NCBI GenBank assembly: GCA_944320555.1
Contig: CALUHX010000017.1
Location: 1-52,882, forward strand
Direction of reading: 5' to 3'
Source: an uncultured Butyricimonas sp.
GTDB taxonomy: Bacteria; Bacteroidota; Bacteroidia; Bacteroidales; Marinifilaceae
Length of the DNA: 52,882 nt
Below the pieces are notes generated by a model. That model was not told the origin of the DNA. It was given only the letters and a program-made list of their open reading frames with translations, and searched no databases. The first letter of the stretch is position 1, and each line of letters starts with the position of its first letter. The position numbers and the translations under genes were made by a program. Below, one piece after another: positions 26,451 to 33,583 of this stretch.

Positions 26451-26458
26451 TATATTTG
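26451..26458 (+). promoter_or_regulatory. Promoter -7 box TATATTTG of the GIN-domain gene
   Basis: Exact TAnnTTTG 25 bases before ATG 26484, divergent from the his promoter. Confidence 0.5.
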
Positions 26459-26483
26459 CGAAAACAAACAAAACGAACAAGAC

Positions 26484-27254
26484 ATGAAAAAGATAACACT
26501 CCGCATCGCCACACTTGCGGCCGCCCTTTGGGCCGCCTTGACAAGCGCCGCCGCTCCCGCCGACACCACCATCACCCGCTTCGAAGGCCAGCCCATCGCC
26601 GCCATCGAAACCCGGGGCACTATCACCGTCACCGCCCGCCAGGGCGAGGCCACCGGCGTCACCGTCACCCTACCCCGGCGGTTGGCCGACCGCCTCGCCG
26701 TCGACCTCCGCGACGGACTCCTCACCATCGATCTCAAAACCAGCAACCTCAAGCGGGGCGAGACCTGCCGTGTCGAAATCACCCACGGCCCCCTCCGCTC
26801 TGTCGACCTCTCCGGCGCATGCGCCCTCACCCTCGACGGCGACCACTCCGCCGACTCCCTCGCCGTCAAAGTCTCCGGAGCATCCGGCATCGAAATCCCC
26901 GGCACTCTCGCCGTCGCCCGCCACACGGCCATCACCCTCCTCGGCGCCTCCCATCTCCACGGCACGCTCCACTGCGACAGCCTCCTCGCCGACATCCGCG
27001 GCAGCAGCTCCCTCGCCCTCTCCGGCGAAGGCGACACGGCCCGCGTCCTCGTCTCCGGCGCCTCCCGCGCCGACCTCGGCGACTTCCCCCTCACCGCCGC
27101 CACCGCCGAAGCCACCGGCGCCTCGCGCCTCACCCTCCACGTCACTGAAACCCTCCGCGCCCGAGCCACCGGCGCCTCCCGCGTCGCCTACTCCGGCTCC
27201 CCCTCCACCCTCGACCTCCACACCTCCGGCCTCTCCAAAATCACCCCCCGCTAA
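26484..27254 (+). CDS. Secreted GIN-domain protein (DUF2807, putative adhesin-like)
   Basis: Exported protein of 256 residues. The signal peptide is residues 1-23. The rest is a right-handed beta structure with repeating strands carrying V-D-L-S-G-A, V-K-V-S-G-A-S, L-V-S-G-A-S-R-A-D-L and A-T-G-A-S-R, the pattern of the head-GIN/DUF2807 domain. Such domains are described as putative auto-transporter adhesins, but no barrel domain is present, so that function is not supported here. It has its own promoter and stands alone between his and the toxin-antitoxin pair. Very high GC with C-ending codons, like the downstream btu operon 1. Confidence 0.8.
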   Translation: MKKITLRIATLAAALWAALTSAAAPADTTITRFEGQPIAAIETRGTITVTARQGEATGVTVTLPRRLADRLAVDLRDGLLTIDLKTSNLKRGETCRVEITHGPLRSVDLSGACALTLDGDHSADSLAVKVSGASGIEIPGTLAVARHTAITLLGASHLHGTLHCDSLLADIRGSSSLALSGEGDTARVLVSGASRADLGDFPLTAATAEATGASRLTLHVTETLRARATGASRVAYSGSPSTLDLHTSGLSKITPR

Positions 27255-27313
27255 CCCCCTCCCCGCCCTCCTCCCCCCGACAACCCTGCCGAGAACTCAA
27301 AATAAGCAATCAT

Positions 27314-27368
27314 ACTCCTCCGGCCTTCGGCCACCTCCCCTAACTTGGGGGAGGTGTTGCGGAGCAAT
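27314..27368. repeat. Dispersed palindromic repeat, copy 1
   Basis: Two adjacent hairpins (GGCC-TT-CGGCC, then a CACCTCCCC / GGGGAGGTG stem) end with GCGGAGCA. The same order of hairpins and the same GCGGAGCA ending recur in the copies at 40.5-41.0 kb. It lies after the GIN-domain gene and could also terminate it. Confidence 0.6.
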
Positions 27369-27485
27369 AATATTCAATATGTTACATAAAAATTAGGCAC
27401 TGCTCTGTCTAAAGGAAGAGAGGGAATGAAAATGTCGTTCCTATCTTTCCTTTGACAATATGAAACAAGACAAAGATCCGAGGTG

Positions 27486-27791
27486 TCACAATATAGGCCT
27501 GACGAGTTCGACACGCATACCAAGGGCATTTATGATTCGGTAGAATGTCGCCACGCTCGGGGTTATTAAGCCTTTCTCAATGCGGGAAATATAGGATTTG
27601 GTCACATTGATACGCGCTGCGAGTTCGGATTGGGTCATGCGAGCCTCTTTTCTGGCATCAAGCAAGATTTGACTTGTATAAAAAGCATAAGCTTCCTCGT
27701 CAAACTTCGCACGCTCGGGCGTGCCGTGCTTCCCATACTTTTGTTCAAGCACAGCAGAATAGTCATTTATTTGATGATTGTTTGTCTCCAT
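27486..27791 (-). CDS. higA: HigA-like antitoxin, XRE-family HTH
   Basis: DNA-binding antitoxin of 101 residues. A Cro/C1-type helix-turn-helix spans about residues 50-95 (M-T-Q-S-E-L-A-A-R-I-N-V-T-K-S-Y-I-S-R-I-E-K-G). The N-terminal 45 residues probably bind the toxin. It overlaps the toxin gene by 29 bases, toxin first, the order typical of higBA. It should repress the toxin promoter at 28109 together with the toxin. A decayed relative of its N-terminal half is at 31.5-31.66 kb. Confidence 0.85.
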   Translation of the reverse strand: METNNHQINDYSAVLEQKYGKHGTPERAKFDEEAYAFYTSQILLDARKEARMTQSELAARINVTKSYISRIEKGLITPSVATFYRIINALGMRVELVRPIL

Positions 27792-28104
27792 AATATGCCT
27801 CCTTTATTCTTAATGCCTTTTCTATCTCCGAGGACGGTGTCTTTTGTGTCTTTTTCTGAAATCCATTGAAAAGAACCACTATCCGACCTTCGTCAAAAAT
27901 AAAGAATACTCGATAAATGTTGCCATTATACTCCATTCTCAACTCGTACAATTCATCCCGCAAGAATCTTATAAATTTGACGGGAATCCTATCTTCCGAC
28001 TCAAGCAATGAGATGATATAACTCAGTTTCTTTATTTCTTTATCCGTAAGCGTGGATAGAAACCTCTCAAAATAGCCGCCATATGTTATTATCTTTCTAT
28101 ACAT
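27763..28104 (-). CDS. higB: HigB-like toxin, RelE superfamily (phage Gp49-like)
   Basis: Predicted mRNA-interferase-type toxin of 113 residues: D-E-L-Y-E-L-R-M-E-Y-N-G-N-I-Y-R-V-F-F-I-F, V-V-L-F-N-G-F-Q-K-K-T-Q-K-T-P and a C-terminal helix are the core of the HigB/Gp49-like family. Full length. Start ATG 28104 fits the family N-terminus, yet lies only four bases from the promoter -7 box, so the mRNA may be leaderless. Co-transcribed with higA. AT-rich compared with the his and btu operons, consistent with a mobile module. Confidence 0.85.
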   Translation of the reverse strand: MYRKIITYGGYFERFLSTLTDKEIKKLSYIISLLESEDRIPVKFIRFLRDELYELRMEYNGNIYRVFFIFDEGRIVVLFNGFQKKTQKTPSSEIEKALRIKEAYYGDKQSSNK

Positions 28105-28108
28105 GGGA

Positions 28109-28139
28109 CAAAGATACGAAATGTTTCAATATTATGCAA
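28109..28139 (-). promoter_or_regulatory. higBA promoter abutting the start codon
   Basis: On the minus strand TTG (28139-28137), a 20-base spacer and TATCTTTG (28116-28109) form a promoter ending four bases before ATG 28104. Transcription should start at or beside the A of the start codon. Confidence 0.65.
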
Positions 28140-28203
28140 CTCAAATGCCGGAGAAAGAAGACAAAAAACAATCCGGATGACACGCAGAAACGGAAGTTTT
28201 CCG

Positions 28204-28211
28204 TAACTTTG
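28204..28211 (+). promoter_or_regulatory. Promoter -7 box TAACTTTG of the methyltransferase operon
   Basis: Exact TAnnTTTG 27 bases before ATG 28239. The same octamer serves the DUF4160 gene at 30893. No clear -33 TTTG. Confidence 0.55.
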
Positions 28212-28238
28212 CCCGCTGACATCATCAAAAACACAGTT

Positions 28239-29069
28239 ATGGCCACCAAAGACAAAGAGTATGTCTACCCGGACGACGACGACACACTGACCTCGACATT
28301 CATCGAGAGCAAACGGCTCAAGGAATTCTGGTCCGAGAGCGAGAACCGTATCCTGCGGCGCCTTGCCGACCGGCTTGCCGTCCATGCGGCTGCTTCCCAC
28401 TCGGGGGAGAAGCGGCGCATGCTGGACGCCGGCTGCGGGAACGGCCGCCTGATCGGGCGTTTCCTTCCCTATTTCGACGAGTACGTGGCCATAGAGCCCG
28501 ACAGGAAGAGAATCGCGGAGGCGATGAGAACGGCGGCCTCGATGGCGGAGGGGCGGCGGGTGCGCTTCGAGCGTTGCTCCGTCGAGGCGTTCGCCGACGC
28601 CGAGCCTTTCGACTTCATCCTTTCGAGCCACGTCATCCAACACATCGCCACGCACGAGGTGGAGCCCATGCTGCGCAAACTGGTCGGACTACTCGCGCCG
28701 GGCGGACTGCTCGCCGTGATGACCTGCCACTCGACCTCCGCGGCGGGCGAGGAACGTTTCTCCAAAAGTCTCGCGGAGGGAGGGAAACTCCGGGAGACAG
28801 CCATCTCGAAGGAGGAGTTCGACGACATCGCGCTCCGGAACCTACCAGACATACTGCCCGCCCACTTTTTCAACGCCGCCTCGCTGGGCGGGTTGCTGAA
28901 AAGTTTCGGGGGCGACATCGCGGACCTGCAGACTTTCCACACGGACGGGCTGGACGAGGAGGCGACAAACGCCTCGCCGGAGCTTCAGTCCCGCCACGGA
29001 AGAGACCTTTACCTGCTGTTCCGGAAAGGAACGGAGTCCACCCAAAACGCGAGGCATGGCAGGGCATAA
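28239..29069 (+). CDS. SAM-dependent class I methyltransferase, unknown substrate
   Basis: Class I methyltransferase of 276 residues from ATG 28239; the frame is open upstream to 28083, but a promoter inside that stretch and lack of homology argue for the later start. Motif I is L-D-A-G-C-G-N-G-R (about residues 63-71), the acidic loop is I-E-P-D-R (about 86), and H-V-I-Q-H-I follows as the motif IV/V region. Nothing indicates the substrate; cyclopropane- or ubiquinone-type small-molecule methylation is as likely as others. Its last 14 bases overlap the next gene (29056), so the two are translated together and probably act together. Confidence 0.85.
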   Translation: MATKDKEYVYPDDDDTLTSTFIESKRLKEFWSESENRILRRLADRLAVHAAASHSGEKRRMLDAGCGNGRLIGRFLPYFDEYVAIEPDRKRIAEAMRTAASMAEGRRVRFERCSVEAFADAEPFDFILSSHVIQHIATHEVEPMLRKLVGLLAPGGLLAVMTCHSTSAAGEERFSKSLAEGGKLRETAISKEEFDDIALRNLPDILPAHFFNAASLGGLLKSFGGDIADLQTFHTDGLDEEATNASPELQSRHGRDLYLLFRKGTESTQNARHGRA

Positions 29070-30729
29070 TCTTCACATCGAGAAGGGAGCATTCGCTGCA
29101 TTGTCGACGTTTTCCTCCATATTCACCGGCTTCTCAAGGGAAGAGATAGTCAACCTGCTGCATCCCCCAAAACAGAAGAAGGAGAAGAGCGAGTACGTTT
29201 ACCTTGCGGACGCGACAAACTGTGCCGCCCGCAAAGGGAAGGAGCGGTACGAGGGCAGCGACCTGTGCCGTTGCTACGACTGCAGCGACGCTTTCCACGC
29301 GAACATCTCCGAGCAAACGTACAGCCAATATTACAAGATGGAGCGGTATTACGTGAGGACGTACCACGTGAGGCTCCCGGGCGACGACAAAGCGGTGACG
29401 GTAATGATAACGCTCTCCGTGTTCAAGAACCTCAACATATCCATCCTGAACTTCAACGTGCCGGTGAGCGACCTCAGCGACCAAGAGCTTATCAGCCTGG
29501 AACAGCGTTTCAGCCGGGCGGCGAGGTCCAGAAAGGCGACGGACAGGCTGCCCGTCGGGCAACTGCTGGAAATGGAGGACCACCTTTCCCTCGACGGATA
29601 CACGGGCGTCATGCGGGACATCTGCGCGCGGCTCATCCATGAAATCAAAGCCGAAATCAAACGGCGAAGCCGCTTCCTGCGCGTCCTCCCCACGAAGCCG
29701 AAGAAAGGAGACCTCACCATCATCGACGACCTCCACTACCACAACCCGCAAATATTCAATTATTTCATCACGGAAATCCAAGCCTGCGACGTGAACGACA
29801 CGGACAGGCTGCGGAACGAATACTCGAAAAACATATACGGCCTGCTGGTGACTGACGAGGGGTTCGCGTTCATTCCCGACGACCTGCCCGGGAAGCGGCT
29901 GCGCCACAACTGGAGCTCGCGGCGATTCATGAGCTGCTTCGTGCTCGGCCGGAGGGCGTTGATGTTCAATTTCAAGCAATCGAGCGAGGCGGGCCGGCAG
30001 TACATCGACTTCCAAAGCGCATTCACCCACTACACGGAGCAACGGCGGCACTATTTCTCCATGCAGCCCTGCGCGGCGGGACTGGACCACGGGCTGCTGG
30101 CTTACGTGGAGCGAAGCCTGGCGCTCCATCTGGAGTTGTCCTACGAACACGACCTGCTGTCGAAGAACGCCATGGAACAGCAATTGACGACCATCAAGAA
30201 ACTGCACGACAGCCGACAACAAATCATCCATCTGCTTAGCGTGTCCCATCTCACGATAACGGCCATGGACGAGCTCTTCTCGCTCATCTGCCAAGAGAAC
30301 GGCGTGATGCGCTATTTCGAAGAGTTGAAGTTCTATCTGGACCACAAGACGGAGGACTTGTCCATGTCGTACCAAGAGAACAACGACAACCTCATCAAAC
30401 GCCTCACGTATCTGACCATCGGCATCAGCATGGTCGCCATCGTGAACGACATCGTGATGAACAGGCAACAAATCGAGGAATCCGTCACCGAGAACATAGA
30501 AAAGAATACAGAGGAGGTCAAGGAGGCCAAGGAGGCCAAGAGCGAGCAGGCGTTGTACCACCACATCGACGACGTGCTCCACCAATCAATCGTCCCCTTG
30601 CTGCTGCTCCTCGCATTCCTGCTCTGCGCGAGAGCATGGCAAAGATACAGGGGCATTCCCAAACAATTGTTCCGATGGGGCAAGAAGAGGGGAAAACGTC
30701 TGCTCCGGAGAAAGCGCGCGGAGCCTTAA
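29056..30729 (+). CDS. CorA-like two-TM membrane protein of unknown function
   Basis: Protein of 557 residues overlapping the methyltransferase gene by 14 bases. No signal peptide. Residues 55-76 carry a Cys cluster (C56, C71, C73, C76). Residues 95-280 look alpha/beta. Residues about 345-445 are long helices (Y-E-H-D-L-L-S-K through E-E-L-K-F-Y-L-D-H-K). TM1 is about 450-468, a charged Glu/Lys-rich loop follows (about 469-510), then TM2 about 511-526 and a very basic tail. This layout, with a large cytoplasmic domain, a long stalk helix and a C-terminal TM hairpin, recalls the CorA superfamily, but the CorA G-M-N motif is not visible. It should sit in the inner membrane. I do not recognise the family; the CorA link is inferred from layout. 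Confidence 0.55.
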   Translation: MAGHNLHIEKGAFAALSTFSSIFTGFSREEIVNLLHPPKQKKEKSEYVYLADATNCAARKGKERYEGSDLCRCYDCSDAFHANISEQTYSQYYKMERYYVRTYHVRLPGDDKAVTVMITLSVFKNLNISILNFNVPVSDLSDQELISLEQRFSRAARSRKATDRLPVGQLLEMEDHLSLDGYTGVMRDICARLIHEIKAEIKRRSRFLRVLPTKPKKGDLTIIDDLHYHNPQIFNYFITEIQACDVNDTDRLRNEYSKNIYGLLVTDEGFAFIPDDLPGKRLRHNWSSRRFMSCFVLGRRALMFNFKQSSEAGRQYIDFQSAFTHYTEQRRHYFSMQPCAAGLDHGLLAYVERSLALHLELSYEHDLLSKNAMEQQLTTIKKLHDSRQQIIHLLSVSHLTITAMDELFSLICQENGVMRYFEELKFYLDHKTEDLSMSYQENNDNLIKRLTYLTIGISMVAIVNDIVMNRQQIEESVTENIEKNTEEVKEAKEAKSEQALYHHIDDVLHQSIVPLLLLLAFLLCARAWQRYRGIPKQLFRWGKKRGKRLLRRKRAEP

Positions 30730-30868
30730 GGAGGCTCGCCCGTGCCGCACGCTCGTCCCTTCCCCTTTTATTCGCAAAAAGACGCTAGAATCGGCAGGGA
30801 CACGACCGGCAACCGGACAAGAGAAAGAATGCGAGGGAAAGAAACGCAGAAACGCAGGGGGGGCAGGA

Positions 30869-30900
30869 TTTGTACGGGAGACAAATTTTGCGTAACTTTG
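30869..30900 (+). promoter_or_regulatory. Promoter (TTTG-N20-TAACTTTG) of the DUF4160/DUF2442 pair
   Basis: TTTG at 30869-30872, 20 bases, then TAACTTTG at 30893-30900; the ATG follows 30 bases later. Confidence 0.7.
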
Positions 30901-30930
30901 TGTTTTAGAAAATAGAAATGGCATATAGCT

Positions 30931-31227
30931 ATGGGACAGCTCGCTTTTTTGAGAATGTTTCTTCTCGTGTCGATTCCCACGGATGTGAATGACAACCGCC
31001 GTCACGTGCATGTGTTTCGTAAAGGCGGACGCCATTTGCGGTCGACTGCCAAAATCTGGATAGAGCGAGACGGTGAGAAATGTGTCGAAATCGCAACGTC
31101 TGAACTATCTGCCAAGGACAATCAAATGATTGTGAACGCCATCGAACGGCACTGGGAATTTATCAACGAGCAAATAACCAAGACGTTCAATGGGGAGAAG
31201 ACGGTAGTACGGAACATTAAAAAATAG
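30931..31227 (+). CDS. DUF4160 protein, putative toxin of a TA pair
   Basis: Protein of 98 residues. After a hydrophobic start, R-R-H-V-H-V-F is the conserved H-V-H-V core of DUF4160, followed by an A-K-I-W-I strand and a C-terminal helix. DUF4160 genes commonly pair with DUF2442, as here (8 bases downstream), and the pair is annotated as a candidate toxin-antitoxin system; which partner is toxic is not established by the sequence. It shares a strong promoter with its partner. The DNA-level context (toxin-antitoxin pair at 27.5 kb and a decayed antitoxin right behind) supports a stability or defence role. Confidence 0.7.
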   Translation: MGQLAFLRMFLLVSIPTDVNDNRRHVHVFRKGGRHLRSTAKIWIERDGEKCVEIATSELSAKDNQMIVNAIERHWEFINEQITKTFNGEKTVVRNIKK

Positions 31228-31235
31228 GAGGAAGT

Positions 31236-31478
31236 ATGTGCAAGATTGGCAATGTCAGCGTGGGAATCAAGAGGCTGGACTTCGCGTCTCGACGCGGGAA
31301 GATGGTTGTTTTCCTGACGGACGGGCGGGAGGTGGTCGTGCCGCTTTCCCTGTTTCCCGACATCAAGCACCTTTCGCTGAAGGAGCGAGGGGAGTGGATG
31401 GTGCTCGACGAGCAGTTTTTCACGTTCAAGCATCTGAGCCGGGTGTACTCGATCGAGGACTTGATGCGGCTGGCGTGA
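31236..31478 (+). CDS. DUF2442 protein, putative antitoxin partner
   Basis: Protein of 80 residues of the DUF2442 fold: V-F-L-T-D-G-R-E-V-V-V-P-L-S-L-F-P is the typical strand-turn-strand core. An AGGAGG ribosome-binding site (31226-31231), unusually strong for this genome, overlaps the stop of the upstream gene, so translation is likely coupled and the second product abundant, as expected of an antitoxin. The C-terminus faces a decayed HigA-like remnant on the other strand. Confidence 0.7.
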   Translation: MCKIGNVSVGIKRLDFASRRGKMVVFLTDGREVVVPLSLFPDIKHLSLKERGEWMVLDEQFFTFKHLSRVYSIEDLMRLA

Positions 31479-31499
31479 GGTCGGTGGAGCAGGATCGCG

Positions 31500-31659
31500 C
31501 GGGGCTAGAGGAAGCAGTTCCGTCGGCGCATCGGAGTTGGCGGGCACAGGAGGCGCGGGATTCCTCGTCGAACTCCGCGCACCGGGGCGTGCCGCGCTTC
31601 CCGTACTTTCGGGCGAGCACGGCGGAGTAGCCTCCTATTTGGTGGTCGTTCGTTTCCAT
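31500..31659 (-). pseudogene. Decayed HigA-like antitoxin fragment
   Basis: From ATG 31659 the minus strand reads M-E-T-N-D-H-Q-I-G-G-Y-S-A-V-L, then K-Y-G-K-R-G-T-P and F-D-E-E, matching the N-terminus of the intact antitoxin (M-E-T-N-N-H-Q-I-N-D-Y-S-A-V-L, K-Y-G-K-H-G-T-P, F-D-E-E) position by position. Similarity ends shortly after; the helix-turn-helix half is missing and no toxin gene lies upstream. It is more GC-rich than the intact copy, in line with its surroundings. Coordinates of the far end are approximate. Confidence 0.75.
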
Positions 31660-31715
31660 AGGCTGCAAAATAACGTTGGGAAAAGCGGGGAACGAGTTGT
31701 CGTTTGCGACGCTCT

Positions 31716-31734
31716 AGGGCAGTCGTACTGCCCT
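31716..31734. terminator. Short hairpin with 3-base loop, possible terminator
   Basis: An 8-bp perfect stem (31716-31723 with 31727-31734) is followed on the plus strand by TTGCGATTTTT. It could end transcription from the DUF4160/DUF2442 pair. From 31735 to 32068 I see no gene. Confidence 0.4.
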
Positions 31735-32068
31735 TTGCGATTTTTAATTTCATAGGCAAATTTATACAAGAAGCGCAAATATTCCAAACACGACAAAAGG
31801 GAATGCCGTTTCTTTCTTTCTTTCTCCGGCAAGTTCACCCCTTCCAATGCAGAGCCTCTGCCGTCCGCTTCTCTTGTGCTCTTAAGGCCGCTATTGCATT
31901 CCGCCCTCGTTTCCTCCCTCTGCCGTTTGTCGGCGGAATAGGTATGTCCGTGTCAATAAAAAACGCTAAAAAAGACAAATTGGAAAGCTGGATTTGGCGC
32001 ATGAATACTCTCTAAACCGGCCAAACATGTTGGTGGATATCGGCCCAGAGAAAGAAAAGCGGGAAATA

Positions 32069-32100
32069 TTTGGAAGTTACGGGGGAGGGAGGTAAATTCG
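32069..32100 (+). promoter_or_regulatory. Promoter of btu operon 1 (TTTG-N20-TAAATTCG)
   Basis: TTTG 32069-32072, 20 bases, then TAAATTCG 32093-32100 (one mismatch to TAnnTTTG). The riboswitch begins about 19 bases later. Nearly the same sequence recurs at 40443-40474. Confidence 0.65.
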
Positions 32101-32118
32101 CGGGCGAGAATGAAGCGT

Positions 32119-32340
32119 GGGGTGTCCCCTGAAGGCGTTCGCCGAGGGGGATGAAAAGGGAACCGGGTGAGAGTCCCGGACAGATCCACTGCTGTGAGTC
32201 CCCCCGACACGTTTCCCGGACACGGCCAAAAATCCACTGCCCCGGCGAGGGGTGGGAAGGAAGTCCGGGGAATGGGACAAGTCAGAAGACCTGCCACACG
32301 CCGAAATTGTTTAACGTTCGAGGGGAAGGAAGAACGTGAA
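32119..32340 (+). promoter_or_regulatory. Cobalamin riboswitch 1
   Basis: Adenosylcobalamin-type aptamer upstream of btuG: GATGAAAAGGGAA, CCGGGTGAGAGTCCCGG, GATCCACTGCTGTGAG and the B12 box GTCAGAAGACCTGCC (32281-32295) occur in the canonical order. A hairpin follows (stem 32314-32319 with 32332-32337, purine loop with GGGGAAGGA), where loop L13 of such riboswitches sits. Binding of cobalamin should repress btuG, btuB and the following lipoprotein. Confidence 0.92.
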
Positions 32341-32410
32341 CGCCCGACTTTCCGACCATAACCTGCGGCCATGTCCGGCTTTTTCCCTCACTCATAAAAT
32401 GATGTGACGC

Positions 32411-33571
32411 ATGAAAAAACGAATGTATCCAAGAATGAAAAGATGGGCGGCCGCGGCCGCCGCGACGCTCATGCTGGCCGCCTGCGACAAGGACGGGCTG
32501 TATCCCGGCGGCTCGCTGCAGGAGGGGCCGATCGAATGCCTGGTGCTCAACGAGGGACTGATTAACACCAACGAGGGCTGCCTCTCCGTCGTCTACCGCG
32601 ACAGCACAGTGGTGGTGGACGCCTTTCAGGACGTGAACCACCGCCCCATGGGCGACGTGGCGCAGTCCGTCACCCTCATCAACGGAAAGTACTTCGTGGC
32701 CATGAACAACTCCAAAAAGGTGGAGGTCATGGACCCGACCACCTTCCAGTCGCTCGGCACGATACTCTACGCGCAGGCGGGCTACCCGCGGCAAATCGTG
32801 CCCATATCCGACACGGAGGCCGTCGTCTCCGACCTGCGCAACCAATTGGTGCGCATCCGCACCGTCGAGCCATACGGCGAGCCGCTGGAATACATCCCCC
32901 TCCCGACCAACATCGAGTATCTTGCGGCGGCGGAGAATAAGATATTCGGCATGACGTCGCGGGGCGTGATGGTCTTCGACGCCGACCACGTCACCGCCGA
33001 CGAGGCCCGCCTCATCAGCGATGTCAAAAACGAGGAGCAGACCAAAACCTGCCGCATGCTCAAGGACAAGAACGGCGACATCTGGGCCTTGACGAACAAC
33101 CGGGAAGGCAGCCGCATAGCGGGCGTCACCCTCTCGCACATCGACCCGGCCCGGGAGCAGGTGGCGGAGACCCACACGCTGACGTTCCTCGACACCCTCT
33201 CCGCCGCGGTCGGCGAACCCGTCGCCCACGTCAACTACAATCGCACCGACATCGACCCCACGGGCACCTATATTTATTTCAATGTTATGACCAAGACCGC
33301 CGAGCCTAACGACGAGGGGGCCTGCGAGCAACAGTCCGTCTACCGTTTCGACATCGACAACGCCACCTTCGAGCTCTACCGCCACCTCCCCGGCGTGGGC
33401 ATGATGTACGGATTCGCCGTCGGTCCCACGGGCGACGTCTACCTCTGCGACTGCCTCGACTACACCGCCCAGCGCGGCTACGTCCGCTGCTACCGCGCCG
33501 ACGGCACGGTCGACAGCTACCGCGTGGGCGTCTACCCCAGCCAAGTCTATTTCCCGGGATATGAATACTAA
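32411..33571 (+). CDS. btuG: Surface cobalamin-binding lipoprotein, BtuG-like beta-propeller
   Basis: Lipoprotein of 386 residues with lipobox L-A-A-C (Cys about residue 25). The mature part has seven-bladed propeller repeats of the YncE/DUF5074 type (S-V-T-L-I-N-G-K-Y-F-V-A-M-N-N-S, V-E-V-M-D-P-T-T-F, A-V-V-S-D-L-R-N-Q-L). BtuG proteins sit on BtuB at the cell surface and bind cobalamin very tightly, handing it to the barrel. The gene lies under a cobalamin riboswitch and 12 bases upstream of btuB, which supports the assignment strongly. Codons end mainly in C. Confidence 0.82.
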   Translation: MKKRMYPRMKRWAAAAAATLMLAACDKDGLYPGGSLQEGPIECLVLNEGLINTNEGCLSVVYRDSTVVVDAFQDVNHRPMGDVAQSVTLINGKYFVAMNNSKKVEVMDPTTFQSLGTILYAQAGYPRQIVPISDTEAVVSDLRNQLVRIRTVEPYGEPLEYIPLPTNIEYLAAAENKIFGMTSRGVMVFDADHVTADEARLISDVKNEEQTKTCRMLKDKNGDIWALTNNREGSRIAGVTLSHIDPAREQVAETHTLTFLDTLSAAVGEPVAHVNYNRTDIDPTGTYIYFNVMTKTAEPNDEGACEQQSVYRFDIDNATFELYRHLPGVGMMYGFAVGPTGDVYLCDCLDYTAQRGYVRCYRADGTVDSYRVGVYPSQVYFPGYEY

Positions 33572-33583
33572 AAACAGAACGAC

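Noticed and set aside
29134-30585. 483-residue open frame on the minus strand
   Set aside because: Shadow of the CorA-like membrane protein gene; the plus-strand frame is coupled to the methyltransferase and has credible TM segments.
31704-32015. 103-residue frame before the operon 1 promoter
   Set aside because: It has no recognisable motif, begins inside a hairpin region and has low-complexity Phe/Leu/Arg content without a promoter or ribosome-binding site.
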